DNA from: Duganella fentianensis
GTDB lineage: Bacteria > Pseudomonadota > Gammaproteobacteria > Burkholderiales > Burkholderiaceae_D
DNA length: 64,000 nt
NCBI RefSeq assembly: GCF_009857835.1
Contig: NZ_WWCL01000003.1
Location: forward strand, 186,001-250,000
Reading direction: 5' to 3'
In this document: one piece after another, positions 40,381 through 50,400 of the stretch
Layout: every line of letters begins with the position of its first letter
Position numbering within the stretch: the stretch's first letter is position 1
Made by a program: the position numbers and the translations under genes
The notes under the pieces: generated by a model
The model's input: the letters and a program-made list of their open reading frames with translations, nothing else
Databases searched by the model: none
Told to the model about the DNA's origin: nothing

Positions 40381-41607
40381 TCATACCGAAGGCAGGCAAA
40401 GTGGCAATACAGGCCCACAGGAAGAACAGCTGATAGCCGAGCTGCTGCTGCAGCCAGCCACCATGCCCGGCAACATCATGCCCAGCGCCATAAAGCCCGT
40501 GCACAGCGCATAGTGGGCGGTTTTATGCTCGCCATCGGCCACCGTCACCATGTACAGCATGAAGGCGGCAAAGCCGAAACCGTAGCCGAACTGCTCCACC
40601 GCCAGCCCGGCCGCGATCAGCAGCGTATCGCTGGGCTGGGCCACGGCCAGATAGACGAAGACCAGATCGGGAATATGCATAATGCAGACCATGGGCCACA
40701 GGCTGCGCTTCAGACCGAAGCGGGCAATCACCAGCCCGCCAGCGATGCCGCCCAGCACCAGCGCGGCCACGCCCACCGTGCCGTAGACGATGCCCACGGT
40801 GGCCGTGCTCAGACCCAGCCCGCCCTGTGCCCGGCTATCGAGCAGGAAGGGGGCGGCCATTTTCAGCAGCTGCGCTTCGCCTAGCCGGTACAGCAGCAGA
40901 AAGCCCAGCGTCACGCCTATGCCGGGCTTGCGGAAAAAGCTGCGGAAGGTTTCGACGAAACCGGCCCATACATTGGCGCGGGCCATGTAAGGCTGATCAG
41001 TCGCCGGACGTGGCAGCACCCACTGGTGATAGGCACCCAGCAGCAGGAGTAGCAGCGCCAGCAGGCCGAACACCACGGCCCAGGCTTGCGCCGCATCGCC
41101 GTGGCGCTCGATCAGCACACCGGCCAGATACACCAGCCCGCCCTGACCGGCGATCATGCCCAGCTTGTAGAAGGCACTGCGCACGCCGACGAACGCGGCC
41201 TGCTGCGAGCGCTCGGGCAAGCCCAGCATGTAGTAGCCGTCCGAAGCAATGTCGTGCGTGGCCGAACTGAAAGCCAGCAGCCACAGCAAAGCCAGACTGA
41301 TGCGGAAGAAATCAGGCAGATGCAGGCTCAACGCCACGCTGGCCAGTGCCACGGCGGACAGCCACTGCAGCCCGACTATCCAGCGCCGCTTGGTGCCGAA
41401 CAATTCCACCAGCGGCGACCACAGCGGCTTGATCACCCACGGCAGATACAGCCATGCCGTGTAGAACGCCAGTTCCGCATTCGGCACATCGAGATTCTTG
41501 TACATCACCGTGGCCAGCATCATCACCGCCACATAGGGCACGGCCTGGCTGAACGAGATGGTGGGCACCCAGGCCCAGGCCGGAGTATTACGTAGTGCGA
41601 CGCTCAA
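40381..41607 (-). CDS. ampG: AmpG-like muropeptide MFS permease with frameshifted C terminus
   Basis: Inner-membrane importer of anhydromuropeptides. The 408-residue frame has the AmpG start (AWVPTISFSQAVPYVAVMMLATVMYKN-like) and about 11-12 hydrophobic segments (SATHDIASDGYYMLGL near 95). The last 27 residues are abnormal and Ser/Cys-rich (SSSSAISCSSCG). In the next frame the expected ending reads GWLQQQLGYQLFFLWA and runs to a stop at 40355. Restoring one GGCT unit at 40452-40459 would fix it. The start is a TTG overlapping the YdeI-like stop (TTGA). Either a real slippage mutation removing the last helix, or a sequence error. Confidence 0.85.
   Translation of the reverse strand: MSVALRNTPAWAWVPTISFSQAVPYVAVMMLATVMYKNLDVPNAELAFYTAWLYLPWVIKPLWSPLVELFGTKRRWIVGLQWLSAVALASVALSLHLPDFFRISLALLWLLAFSSATHDIASDGYYMLGLPERSQQAAFVGVRSAFYKLGMIAGQGGLVYLAGVLIERHGDAAQAWAVVFGLLALLLLLLGAYHQWVLPRPATDQPYMARANVWAGFVETFRSFFRKPGIGVTLGFLLLYRLGEAQLLKMAAPFLLDSRAQGGLGLSTATVGIVYGTVGVAALVLGGIAGGLVIARFGLKRSLWPMVCIMHIPDLVFVYLAVAQPSDTLLIAAGLAVEQFGYGFGFAAFMLYMVTVADGEHKTAHYALCTGFMALGMMLPGMVAGCSSSSAISCSSCGPVLPLCLPSV
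40452..40459 (-). repeat. GGCT tandem repeat at the ampG frameshift
   Basis: Two tandem GGCT units (minus strand). A third unit would restore the reading MVAGWLQQQ and fuse the body of AmpG to its native C terminus ending at 40355. Confidence 0.6.
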
Positions 41608-42182
41608 TCGTCCATTCCTTTGCCTTCGAGTATGCGGGGGATACAGCGCTCTACCCGTGCTACCCGGGTGGCCGACTGCTTGGCCTGGCCGAAGTGTAGC
41701 AGGTAGCCGCGCTGGCGCCCCGGCGTGAGCGCCTCGAAAGCAGCTTGCAGCTCGGGTTGTTCCGCCAGACGGCTGGCGAATTCTTCCGGCATATCAAATT
41801 GCGCGGTGGACTTGCGTTGCACGGACAGGCCGGCTTTTTCCGCCGCCATGGCGGCGCGCACATAGCGCACAATCGCCGCGCTCTGCTGCTGTATCTGCGC
41901 CACGCTGGTGAAGCGGATCTGGCGGGCCGATTGCACGTTTTCCGTCTGCTGTACCAGCAGGCCGTCGGCATCGTCAAGCAGTGCGCCCTTGAACAGCAGC
42001 AGCGCGCAGTATTCCTTAAAGCCGTGCATCAGCACGATGTTGGCACCGTCCTGCATATAGCAGGGCCAGCCCCATTTGAAACCTTCTTCGAGGCCACACT
42101 CGTCCAGCAGGCTGCGCAACTGGGCAAACTCCTGCTGCCATGGCTGGGCTTTGGCAAAAAACGCGGCGATACGGTCTGACAT
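41604..42182 (-). CDS. YdeI/OmpD-associated family protein
   Basis: A 192-residue cytoplasmic protein. The N-terminal half (about 20-120) is of the DUF1801 type (WQQEFAQLRSLLDECGLEEGFKWGWPCYM, NIVLMHGFKEYCALLLFKGALL) and the C-terminal half is an OmdA-like region (MPEEFASRLAEQPELQAAFEALTPGRQRGYLLHF). Function is not established. It is the first gene of the minus-strand run towards ampG and overlaps ampG by 4 bp; it is divergent from dsbA. Confidence 0.85.
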   Translation of the reverse strand: MSDRIAAFFAKAQPWQQEFAQLRSLLDECGLEEGFKWGWPCYMQDGANIVLMHGFKEYCALLLFKGALLDDADGLLVQQTENVQSARQIRFTSVAQIQQQSAAIVRYVRAAMAAEKAGLSVQRKSTAQFDMPEEFASRLAEQPELQAAFEALTPGRQRGYLLHFGQAKQSATRVARVERCIPRILEGKGMDD

Positions 42183-42313
42183 GGCAAACTCCTGCGCGAT
42201 AAGATCGCGCCTATTGTGCCACTATCCCCGCCAGCTGGCGCGCCGCGCTGTGTTTGTCGTCCGATAGCGGGATGTGCTAAATTGCATATCCAATTGTTAA
42301 CACCGGAGACCCC

Positions 42314-42970
42314 ATGCGCCGTCTCGTTCTGACACTGACTCTTGCAGCACTGGCCGCCGGACATGCCATTGCCTCGCCGAGCAACCCCGTGAATGGGGTG
42401 GAATACCATACGCTGGTCCAGCCGCAGCCTACCCAGAAGGTGGACGGCAAGGTTGAAGTCATCGAGTTCTTCATGTACCACTGCCCGGCCTGCTATGCGG
42501 TGGATGCGCCGCTAACGGCATGGGCCAAACAGCATGAGGGCAAGGTCAACTTCCGCCGCATCCACCTCTCCGGTGGCGATATGCGCGATTTCGAAGCGCA
42601 CCTGTATGCGACGCTGGAAGCCTTGCAGCTGCAGGATGCGCTGTATGGCAAAGTGCTGCAGGCGTGGCATCAGGAACACCGCCGCCTGCGCAGCGATGAA
42701 GAAAACCTCAACTGGGCGCTGCGCAATGGTATCGACAAGGAGAAGTTCCTTTCCGCCTATAACTCCTTCGGCGTGAGCATGCGCCTCAAGTCGCTGGCGC
42801 GCATGGCGGAACAATATGGCGTGAACAGCACACCGACCATCGTTGTCAACGGCAAGTACGTGACCGAGCCTAGCATGGTGGCGCAAGCCAATCCCAACCT
42901 GCAGCGTGATGAAGCACTGGCCGCGACCATGCAGGTGCTCGATGTTCTTGTTGCGCGCTCGAATCAATAA
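42314..42970 (+). CDS. dsbA: DsbA-family thiol:disulfide interchange protein (CPAC variant)
   Basis: A periplasmic dithiol oxidase, 218 residues, with a signal peptide (to about Ala20) and a thioredoxin fold with a helical insertion. The active site is EFFMYHCPACYAVD with Cys57-Pro-Ala-Cys60, instead of the CPHC usual in DsbA. The cis-Pro loop is GVNSTPTIVVNGKY. Overall length and VEVIEFFMYHCPACY context match proteobacterial DsbA. It is divergent from the YdeI-like gene and stands alone. The His-to-Ala change in the dipeptide may alter redox potential (inference). Confidence 0.9.
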   Translation: MRRLVLTLTLAALAAGHAIASPSNPVNGVEYHTLVQPQPTQKVDGKVEVIEFFMYHCPACYAVDAPLTAWAKQHEGKVNFRRIHLSGGDMRDFEAHLYATLEALQLQDALYGKVLQAWHQEHRRLRSDEENLNWALRNGIDKEKFLSAYNSFGVSMRLKSLARMAEQYGVNSTPTIVVNGKYVTEPSMVAQANPNLQRDEALAATMQVLDVLVARSNQ

Positions 42971-43050
42971 GAGACTATGCTTGATACGCGCCGGGTGTGC
43001 GACTGCTCATGGATGATTGCTTATTCACTACAATCTAACCCTGTAAAGCT

Positions 43051-43407
43051 ATGGAAATTAACTTCGCCATCCTCGCGGTACTCGCCATCGCGTTCGCATT
43101 CATCCTGTCGCACCGGCTTCAAGAGATGAACAAGCGCTGCCGCAAACTTGAGCAGCAGCTGGATGTACTGCTGCAGCACTTCGGCTTGACGGCACCGGCT
43201 TTCCCGCTGCCTAGCCCAGAGGTGGCGGCACTTATTACTCAGCGGGACAGACGCATCGATGCGCTCCGGCTGTATCGCCAGCAAACCGGTCTGGGCCTCA
43301 AGGAAGCCGTCGAAGCAATCGACCATTTTGAAAAAAATCCGCCCCAGACCATCACTAACAACCCGGCAACATCAAGCGACGCAGCAGAATCTGCTGAGCG
43401 ACGCTAG
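43051..43407 (+). CDS. Membrane-anchored protein with bL12 C-terminal-like domain
   Basis: A 118-residue protein in three parts: an N-terminal membrane helix (about residues 4-20, FAILAVLAIAFAFIL), a short coiled coil (about 24-46, RLQEMNKRCRKLEQQLDVLLQH), and a region like the C-terminal domain of ribosomal protein bL12 (IDALRLYRQQTGLGLKEAVEAIDHFEKN, about 70-97). The tail is polar and disordered. It is not a ribosomal protein; it looks like a domain re-use. No function is known. It lies between dsbA and a TMEM175-like gene. Confidence 0.8.
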   Translation: MEINFAILAVLAIAFAFILSHRLQEMNKRCRKLEQQLDVLLQHFGLTAPAFPLPSPEVAALITQRDRRIDALRLYRQQTGLGLKEAVEAIDHFEKNPPQTITNNPATSSDAAESAERR

Positions 43408-43536
43408 CTGTCCCGTAGTTATTTCCCTGCTGGTGCCCGCTGTCGGCCGGCAGTGGGAATATTACGCAACACAACATTGCGATTAATGTAATTTTCCGCA
43501 AGAATGTGCGCTCTTCCCCGACTCTGAAAGAGCAGC

Positions 43537-44187
43537 ATGTCCGAACTAGCCAGCGGCAGCCAGCCGCAACTGAGCAAGCACCGCATCGAAGCGCTGGTCG
43601 ATGGCATCTTTGCCGTCGCCATGACATTGCTGGTGATCGAACTGCGCATTCCCGAACAGGCCCACCATGCCGGTGAAGCAGCCTTGCGCGGCGCGCTGCT
43701 GCAGCTGCTGCCCATGATGATTTCGTGGGTGATCAGCTTCTTTGTGCTGGCCAACTTCTGGATCGCCAACCACCGCCTGTACAGCTTTGTGCGCCATGTC
43801 GATCAGCCCTTGCTGTGGCTGACCATGCTGGGCCTGTCCGGCGCTTCGCTGCTGCCGTTTGCCTCGTCCGTCAACAACCAGTTTGCCTCGCTGACGGGAC
43901 AGCTGGTGTACTCGGGTGTGATGGTGCTGCTGGGCGTGGCCACGCTGCTGCAGGCGCGCTACATCTACCGCCACCCCGAACTGTGCAGCCACCAGCTTAC
44001 CTCGGCCAGCTATGCGGCCGTGCTGGCGCGCGGGCTGGGCCTGCTGCTGATCGCCGTCTCGGCCATACCGCTCAGCTATGTGGCGCCCGGCATGGCCAAT
44101 CTGGTATTCCTGCTGATGCTGGGCCTGCGCCCATTCGGCGCCTGGATAGAGCGCCGCACACAGCGTACGCATCACGCCGGCGCTTAG
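43537..44187 (+). CDS. TMEM175-like (DUF1211) membrane protein, putative potassium channel
   Basis: A 216-residue protein with six predicted membrane helices. The first helix [25 protein letters not shown] is the characteristic start of the DUF1211/TMEM175 family, whose bacterial members conduct potassium. The short acidic/basic loops and [21 protein letters not shown] also match. It converges on the piuC-like gene with a 4-bp overlap of the stop regions. No regulatory context is evident. Confidence 0.84.
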   Translation: MSELASGSQPQLSKHRIEALVDGIFAVAMTLLVIELRIPEQAHHAGEAALRGALLQLLPMMISWVISFFVLANFWIANHRLYSFVRHVDQPLLWLTMLGLSGASLLPFASSVNNQFASLTGQLVYSGVMVLLGVATLLQARYIYRHPELCSHQLTSASYAAVLARGLGLLLIAVSAIPLSYVAPGMANLVFLLMLGLRPFGAWIERRTQRTHHAGA

Positions 44188-44864
44188 ACCTCGCTCCACT
44201 GGCGCAGCAGGTTGTGGTAGTGGCCGGTAATGTTGACCAGTTCCGTGCAGTCGCCGAGACGGGCGCGCAGACTCTGGATATTCTGGTCCAGCTCTAGCAG
44301 CATGCAGCGGCGCATATCGTCGCGCACCATGCTCTGGGTCCAGAAGAAGGAACAGATGCGGGCACCGCGCGTGACGGGCGCCACGCGGTGGATGCTGGTG
44401 GACGGGTAGACGATCAGATCACCGGCCGGCAGTTTGACTTCATGCTCGCCATAGGCATCCACCACCGTCAGTTCGCCGCCATCGTATTCATCGGGATCGC
44501 TGAGGAACAGGGTAGTGGAGACATCGGTACGCAGCCACTGGCCGCTGGCGGCCACGCGGCGCATGGCACCATCCACATGGTCGCCATAATGCTCGCCACC
44601 GGCATAGCAATTGAACAGGGGCGGGCAGGTACGCAGCGGCAGCGCCGCGGCAAAGAACAGCGGACTATTGGCCAGCGCTGCCAGCACTTCCGCGCCCAGT
44701 TCCTGCGCCAGCGGCGAGCCTTCCGCCAGCTGGCGGTTCTGCTTCACCTGCGCCCCCTGCGCGCCCACGGTGGTGCGCCCGTCCACCCAGCTGGAGGCAT
44801 CCAGCCTGCGCCGCATGGAAGCCACCTGCTCCCGGCTCAGTACACCGGGGATATGCAACATCAT
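44184..44864 (-). CDS. PiuC/YbiX-type Fe(II)/2-oxoglutarate-dependent hydroxylase (PKHD type)
   Basis: A 226-residue PKHD-type hydroxylase from [15 protein letters not shown] at 44864, with GCGGAG as ribosome-binding site. The iron ligands lie in [12 protein letters not shown] (HxD) and [13 protein letters not shown] (distal His), with the RxS/T 2-oxoglutarate contact nearby. Homologues sit next to catecholate siderophore receptor genes (fiu-ybiX, piuA-piuC), exactly as here, 56 bp after the TonB receptor gene. The natural substrate is not defined. The likely regulator is Fur, through the receptor promoter. Confidence 0.9.
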   Translation of the reverse strand: MMLHIPGVLSREQVASMRRRLDASSWVDGRTTVGAQGAQVKQNRQLAEGSPLAQELGAEVLAALANSPLFFAAALPLRTCPPLFNCYAGGEHYGDHVDGAMRRVAASGQWLRTDVSTTLFLSDPDEYDGGELTVVDAYGEHEVKLPAGDLIVYPSTSIHRVAPVTRGARICSFFWTQSMVRDDMRRCMLLELDQNIQSLRARLGDCTELVNITGHYHNLLRQWSEV

Positions 44865-44920
44865 GATTTTGCTCCGCAAAGAAAAAGGCGTTGCGCCCTT
44901 AGCGCAACGCCGGACTGCAA

Positions 44921-47281
44921 TTAAAAGTGGAAGTTGGCCGTCAGGCTGGCCGAGCGCGGCGTGCCCGGAGTGTAGCGGTAGCCCGACTTGTTAATCGCCA
45001 TCACATACTGCTTGTCGGCCAGGTTGTAGACGTTCAGGCGCAGATCGATGTTCTTGCTGAGCGGGTAGGAGGCCATGGCATCGTATACCCAGTAGGCATC
45101 GGCATAGGCCGGCGTCCCCACGGCGCCATCGGTACCGCGCAGCAGCTTGTCGACGAAGCGGGCGCCGCCACCAATCTGCAGGCCTAGCGGTAAAGTGTAG
45201 GAGGTCCATACCGTGAAGGCTTGCTTGGGCGTGTAGCTCAGGCGGTTCTCGCCGCTATTGGTGACCACCTTGCCGGACACCACTTCCGAAGCCATGCGGG
45301 TATAGCCTGCGCTGATCAGCCAGTTGCGCATCAGCTCGCCCGTCGCACCCAGCTCTATGCCCTGCACGCGCTTCTTGCCGCTCTGGTAGTACAGCGCGCT
45401 ATTGGTAGGATCGACTTCGATCTCGTTGCGTACCTGGGTGCGGTAGGCGGCAGCCGACAGCGACAGCTTCTGCTTGAGCAGGTCCCACTTGGTGCCCACT
45501 TCATAGGTGGTGGTGACCTGCGGATCGTAGTTAGGATTCGTGGCGCTGCTGGCAGCACTGCTCAGCGTGAAGGTATTGCCGCCGGGCGGAGCTTTCGAGG
45601 TGGCCGCCAGCGCATACACGCTGCTGTTATCGGTCGGCTTGTACAGGGCCGACAGTTTGCCGTTGAGCAGAGTGTCGCTGCTGTTGAGCGAGGTCGCCAG
45701 CAGGGTGCCGACCGGGATGGTCTGCGGCGTGGCCGTGCCCTGTACCGCTACACCGTTGTAGGTCGTGGTGTAGTGGTCCAGCCGCAAGCCGCCATTGAAG
45801 ATCCAGCGCTCGCCCAGCTTGGCCGTATCGAACAGGTAGACGGCCTGGGTGTTGGTCGTACCATCGCCACGGGCGCCGTTGCGCACCATATTCACCTGCG
45901 CCTTGCTGATCGGCGTGTCCGGATTCGGGTGGTAGATGCTGGTCGGCGGCAGGCCCACCACGGAACCGTTCACGGACACGGCACCGTTGACATTGGTGTA
46001 GTTGGTCTGCTTCTCGTTGGTCAGCTCCAGCCCTGCCACCAGCGCATGCTTGAACAGGCCATCTTCCAGATTGAAGCTGAGCGTGCTCTGGTTGGTGAGG
46101 ATTTCGTTGAGCTGGTCCTTATAGGTCAGGTTGGTGCGCGCCATGACCCAGGTGGACGGATCGGAACCGGCCACGTTGGCAGTCAGATTGGCGCCCGAGG
46201 ACATGAAGGACGTCAGCAGATAATCCTGCTTGGTGCGGCCATAGCGGGTGGTGTTCTGCAAGCGCGCACCGCCGGCAAAATCGTGCTCGATGCGGGCGGT
46301 CAGCATGTCGGCGCGCACCTTGTCGAAGTCCAGCACGGAACCGTAGAAGTTGGACGGATCAACCGGCTTGGCACCGGCCATGAAGGCAAAGCTCTGGGCC
46401 GGCTTGGTGGCGGTGGCGGCTATCGGCGCTGGCGGCGTCCAGCCCGGCAGACCTATGGTCAGCACGCCGCCATCGGGAATATTGTCCTGCTGTACGTGCA
46501 GATAGTTGAGGTAGACGCGGGTAGGGCCATTCAGGCCGAAGGCCAGCGACGGCGCCACACCCCAGCGCTTGTTGCGCACCACGTCGCGCGCCGGATTGCC
46601 GCTATCCTGATCGAGCAGATTCAGGCGGAAGGCCGTGCCCGTGTCGCTATTGAGCACACGGTTCAGATCAGCCGTGGCGCGGCGCTGCTGGCCACTGCCC
46701 AGCGTCAGCGCGGCGCTGCTGGCGTTTTCCAGCAGCGCCTGTTTGCTGACCAGATTGACCGAACCGGTCGGCGTGCTGCGCCCGCTATCGGTACCGGCCG
46801 GGCCTTTCAGCACGTCGATCTGTTCGATGTTGAAGGTGTCGCGCGAGATCGAGCCGACATCGCGCACGCCATCGACAAAGATGCTGCCCGAAGCGTCGAA
46901 GCCGCGCATATAGATGGCATCGCCCGTAGTGGTACTGCCGTTTTCACCGAGGAAAAAGGCGCCTACGCCGGGCGTATTGCGCAGCGCTTCCGTCAGCGTC
47001 ACCGCGCCTTGCTGCTCCACCAGTTCGCGCTTGATGACGGTAACCGTCTGCGCCGTATCGACCAGCTTTTCCGTGTACTTGGGCGAACTGGCGCGCTCGG
47101 CCTTGAAATCGTTGATGGCATCGGCCACGACTTTGACTTCTTCCAGCGTTTTCTGGGCTGGCGGCGTGGTTTCACCGGCCTGCACCGCCATACTGGCCGG
47201 CAGCAGCAGCGCAGCCAGCGTGCAGTTGAGGTTAAACCGCTGATCCAAACGCGCAGGCGCGTGCTTACGACTCTTAATCAT
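44921..47281 (-). CDS. TonB-dependent catecholate siderophore receptor (Fiu/PiuA-like)
   Basis: A 786-residue outer-membrane receptor. It has a signal peptide (ending near MAVQA), TonB box region TLEEVKVVA, plug domain (about 55-185, [50 protein letters not shown]) and a C-terminal beta-barrel ending in F (SLTANFHF). No N-terminal STN signalling domain is present. The start MIKSRKH at 47281 has GAAGG at ideal spacing; an ATG two codons upstream is possible. It is the first gene of a pair with the PiuC-like hydroxylase, and a Fur box candidate lies upstream at 47411-47425. Confidence 0.92.
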   Translation of the reverse strand: MIKSRKHAPARLDQRFNLNCTLAALLLPASMAVQAGETTPPAQKTLEEVKVVADAINDFKAERASSPKYTEKLVDTAQTVTVIKRELVEQQGAVTLTEALRNTPGVGAFFLGENGSTTTGDAIYMRGFDASGSIFVDGVRDVGSISRDTFNIEQIDVLKGPAGTDSGRSTPTGSVNLVSKQALLENASSAALTLGSGQQRRATADLNRVLNSDTGTAFRLNLLDQDSGNPARDVVRNKRWGVAPSLAFGLNGPTRVYLNYLHVQQDNIPDGGVLTIGLPGWTPPAPIAATATKPAQSFAFMAGAKPVDPSNFYGSVLDFDKVRADMLTARIEHDFAGGARLQNTTRYGRTKQDYLLTSFMSSGANLTANVAGSDPSTWVMARTNLTYKDQLNEILTNQSTLSFNLEDGLFKHALVAGLELTNEKQTNYTNVNGAVSVNGSVVGLPPTSIYHPNPDTPISKAQVNMVRNGARGDGTTNTQAVYLFDTAKLGERWIFNGGLRLDHYTTTYNGVAVQGTATPQTIPVGTLLATSLNSSDTLLNGKLSALYKPTDNSSVYALAATSKAPPGGNTFTLSSAASSATNPNYDPQVTTTYEVGTKWDLLKQKLSLSAAAYRTQVRNEIEVDPTNSALYYQSGKKRVQGIELGATGELMRNWLISAGYTRMASEVVSGKVVTNSGENRLSYTPKQAFTVWTSYTLPLGLQIGGGARFVDKLLRGTDGAVGTPAYADAYWVYDAMASYPLSKNIDLRLNVYNLADKQYVMAINKSGYRYTPGTPRSASLTANFHF

Positions 47282-47410
47282 GTGCATCCTTCATCCGTGG
47301 GAGTGGGTGGCTGGCTGCGCTGCAAGAGTTGCAATCGTGCTAAAGGCGTCTGGCTGCCGGTGAATTTCTAGGGGTAACAGGATTGTAACAAGGAAGGATA
47401 CAAATGTAAA

Positions 47411-47425
47411 TGCGAATTATTCTCA
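47411..47425. promoter_or_regulatory. Fur box candidate upstream of the siderophore receptor
   Basis: On the minus strand TGAGAATAATTCGCA matches the 7-1-7 Fur pattern (TGAnAATnATTnTCA-like) with little deviation. It lies about 130 bp upstream of the receptor ATG and touches the stop codon of the upstream kinase gene. Confidence 0.75.
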
Positions 47426-50400
47426 ATTCGATTGAGACTGTGCATCCAGCCACTCGCGGGCCTGGGCCAGGGTTTGCGCCAGCTCCTGCCGCACAGCCTG
47501 GAAGTAGGGCGCCAGATCGGCCGCTTCGCGGCTGACGGCATCGCTGTTGATGGCCTGCTCCGCATCCAGCGTGGCTTGCACCAGCCGCTTGGCACCCAGC
47601 ACGCCCACCGCCCCGCGCAGGCCGTGGAAGGCATGGGCAGCATCGCGCAGCCGCCCTTCCTGCAGGGCCACACCAGCCACTTCGACGGGGGCCATGCCGC
47701 TATCGATGGCGCCGCGCACCATGCGCTCCATCATGGCGCGTCCGGCCGCATCCTTGCCCATCACCCGCATCAGGCTATCCATATTGAACACACCATCGTC
47801 CGCCGCAGCTGCCGGTAGCGCCGGCACTGCGCTGGCGGCAGGCCGGGCCTGCAGCGGCAAATGCCGCTGCAGCACGGCCAGCATTTCGTCCACTTCGATA
47901 GGTTTGGGGATGAAATCGCTGATGCCGGCTTCCTCGCCACGATGGCGCTCGTTGCCCAGCACGCCAGCCGTCATGGCGATGATGGGCAGCTTGAGCCCCA
48001 GTTGCTGGCGCAGGATGCGGGTGGCCGTATAGCCGTCCATCACCGGCATCTGCATATCCATCAGCACCATATCGTAGGTCGCGGCATCAGCCCGCATGCG
48101 CTCGACAGCCTGACGGCCGTCGCCCACCACGTCCAGCGTGGCACCGGCATGTTCGAGGATGCCGCGTGCCACCATCTGGTTGAGCAGATTGTCTTCCACC
48201 AGCAGGAAGTGCACGCCGGCCAGACTGCCGGCAATGCTGGCCTCGGTGCTAATGCGCTGGCCATGTTCGCCATAGGCGGCCAGCGCATGCTGGACGGCAT
48301 CGTACAGATTGGTCGGCGTGACGGGCTTCACCAGCACCACCGCATTTTCATCACTCTCGGCCTGGGCCCGGGCCGCAGGATGGGCCAGCAGTACCAGCGG
48401 CAGCGCGCCCGCACCGGCTTGCGCCCGCAAGGCCTGCACCGTGCTGCGCCCGTCGTCCCCTTGCAGATGCCAGTCCACCAGCAGCAGATCATAGTGCTGG
48501 CCAACGCCCAGCCGGCGGTCATAGCACTGGCGGGCCGCCGCATCCGTGGCAGCCTCGTCCACTTGCCAGCCATAGCCGCGCAGCAGTTCCAGCACGATGG
48601 CGCGGCTGCTGTCATGCTCGACCGCCACCAGCACCGACAACGGGCCGGGCACGGGATGGCGGCGCTCTTCGGCCGCACTGCTGGCCACACCGAACGCCAG
48701 ACTGAACCAGAAGCGCGAACCCTGACCCGGCACGCTGGCCACGGCAATTTCGCCCCCCATCAGTTCGATCAGCCGCTTGCTGATGGCCAGCCCCAGCCCC
48801 GTGCCACCGAAGCGCCGCGTGATGCTCTGGTCGCCCTGGGTGAAGGCATTGAACAGCTGGGTCAGCTGGGCTTCCGTCATGCCCATGCCGGAATCGCGTA
48901 CTTCGAAACGCAGCAGGATCTGGCGCGCATCGGCTGCAATCAGCTCGATATTCACCGCCACCTCGCCCTGTTCCGTGAACTTGATGGCATTGCCGACCAG
49001 ATTCACCAGTATCTGCTGCAGACGCAGGGCATCGCCATGCAGCTGGCGCGGGATCGCAGGGTCGACGCGGATGGCCAGCTCCAGCGCCTTGGCACCGCTG
49101 TTGAGCGTCATCAGCGTGGCCAGCGCATTCACCACTTCGTCGAGCGCAAAGTCCACCGGCGACAGCTCCATATGGCGCGCTTCGATCTTGGAAAAATCCA
49201 GCACATCATTGAGGATGCCCAGCAGCGACTGGCCCGACTCGCGCACCATGTTCAGATACTTGCGCTGCTGCGGCGTCAGCGGAGTATTGCCGAGCAGGTA
49301 GACCATGCCAAGCACGGCATTCATGGGGGTACGGATTTCATGGCTCATATTGGCCACGAAATCACTCTTGGCACGGTTGGCCGCCTCGGCCCGGTCGCGC
49401 TCGCGCTCGAGTTCCACGGCACGCGCTTCCACATCCTGCTGCAGCCGGTGGCGCTCGGTGATGTCGGCGATCATGGCCAGCATCTTCACGCCCTGATCCG
49501 TGCGCACGGCACTCAGATTGATCTCCAGCGGGAACTCGCTGCCATCGCGGCGCAAGCCGTACAGCACCTGTTCGCCGCCTATCCTGCCCGGCACGGCGCT
49601 GACGCCCTGGCTGAAGAAGCGCTGCTGCATGCCGTCAAACAGCTCGTGCTGGCGTGGCGGCACCAGCATCGTCAGGGGGCGGCCCAGAATTTCCGAACGG
49701 GCGTAGACGAAACAGCGCTCGGCCTCGCGGTTCATGGTTTCGATCCGGCCGCTGCCGTCGACTACCAGAATCGCATTGGGCGCATATTCCACCAGATTCT
49801 GCAGGCGCGCATCGGCCGCCAGCCGCTCCTGCATCAGCGCATTGAAAGCGCTGGTGAGCTGGCCCACTTCATCGTCCGCGGCCACCGGTAGCGGGGTGTA
49901 GCCGGCCGGGGCGGCGCGCAGGGCAACGATGGCATCGCGCAAGCGCACCAGCGGCGCCAGCAGATGCATGGTCAGCCAGCCTATCAGCAATGCCGCCAGC
50001 AGGGCCGCCAGCCCGCTCCACCACAGCAGACGTTCCACCGCGCCATGGAAAGGCTCGAAGGCTTCCTCTGCCGGCAATGAAGCGGCCAGCACCCAGTCCA
50101 CCGAGCGTAAAGCCTTGTAGCTGTTGAGGGTACGCTGGCCACTACTATTGATGCCGTCCAGCGTGCCTTCGAAGCCCTGTTCAAGCGCGCGGGCGGTGGC
50201 GGGATTGGCATTGGGCTGACGCGGCTGCAGCAGCCGCCGGGAGTCCGGATGCAGTACATAGCGCGGATTGGCTTCACGCGTCAGGGCAAAGTAATAACCG
50301 GTACGGCCCACTTTGGCATTGCGCAGATGCCCTAGCAGATTGTCCTTGTACAGGCGCAGCACGCCGATCAGCACGCACACCACCTCGCCCCGGGCATTCA

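Noticed and set aside
45221-47371. A 716-codon open frame on the plus strand opposite the TonB receptor
   Set aside because: Antisense shadow of an intact, well-supported receptor gene; it also runs through the Fur box region.
47861-49891. A 676-codon open frame on the plus strand opposite the hybrid kinase
   Set aside because: His/Gln-rich translation with no domain; the minus-strand kinase explains the region.
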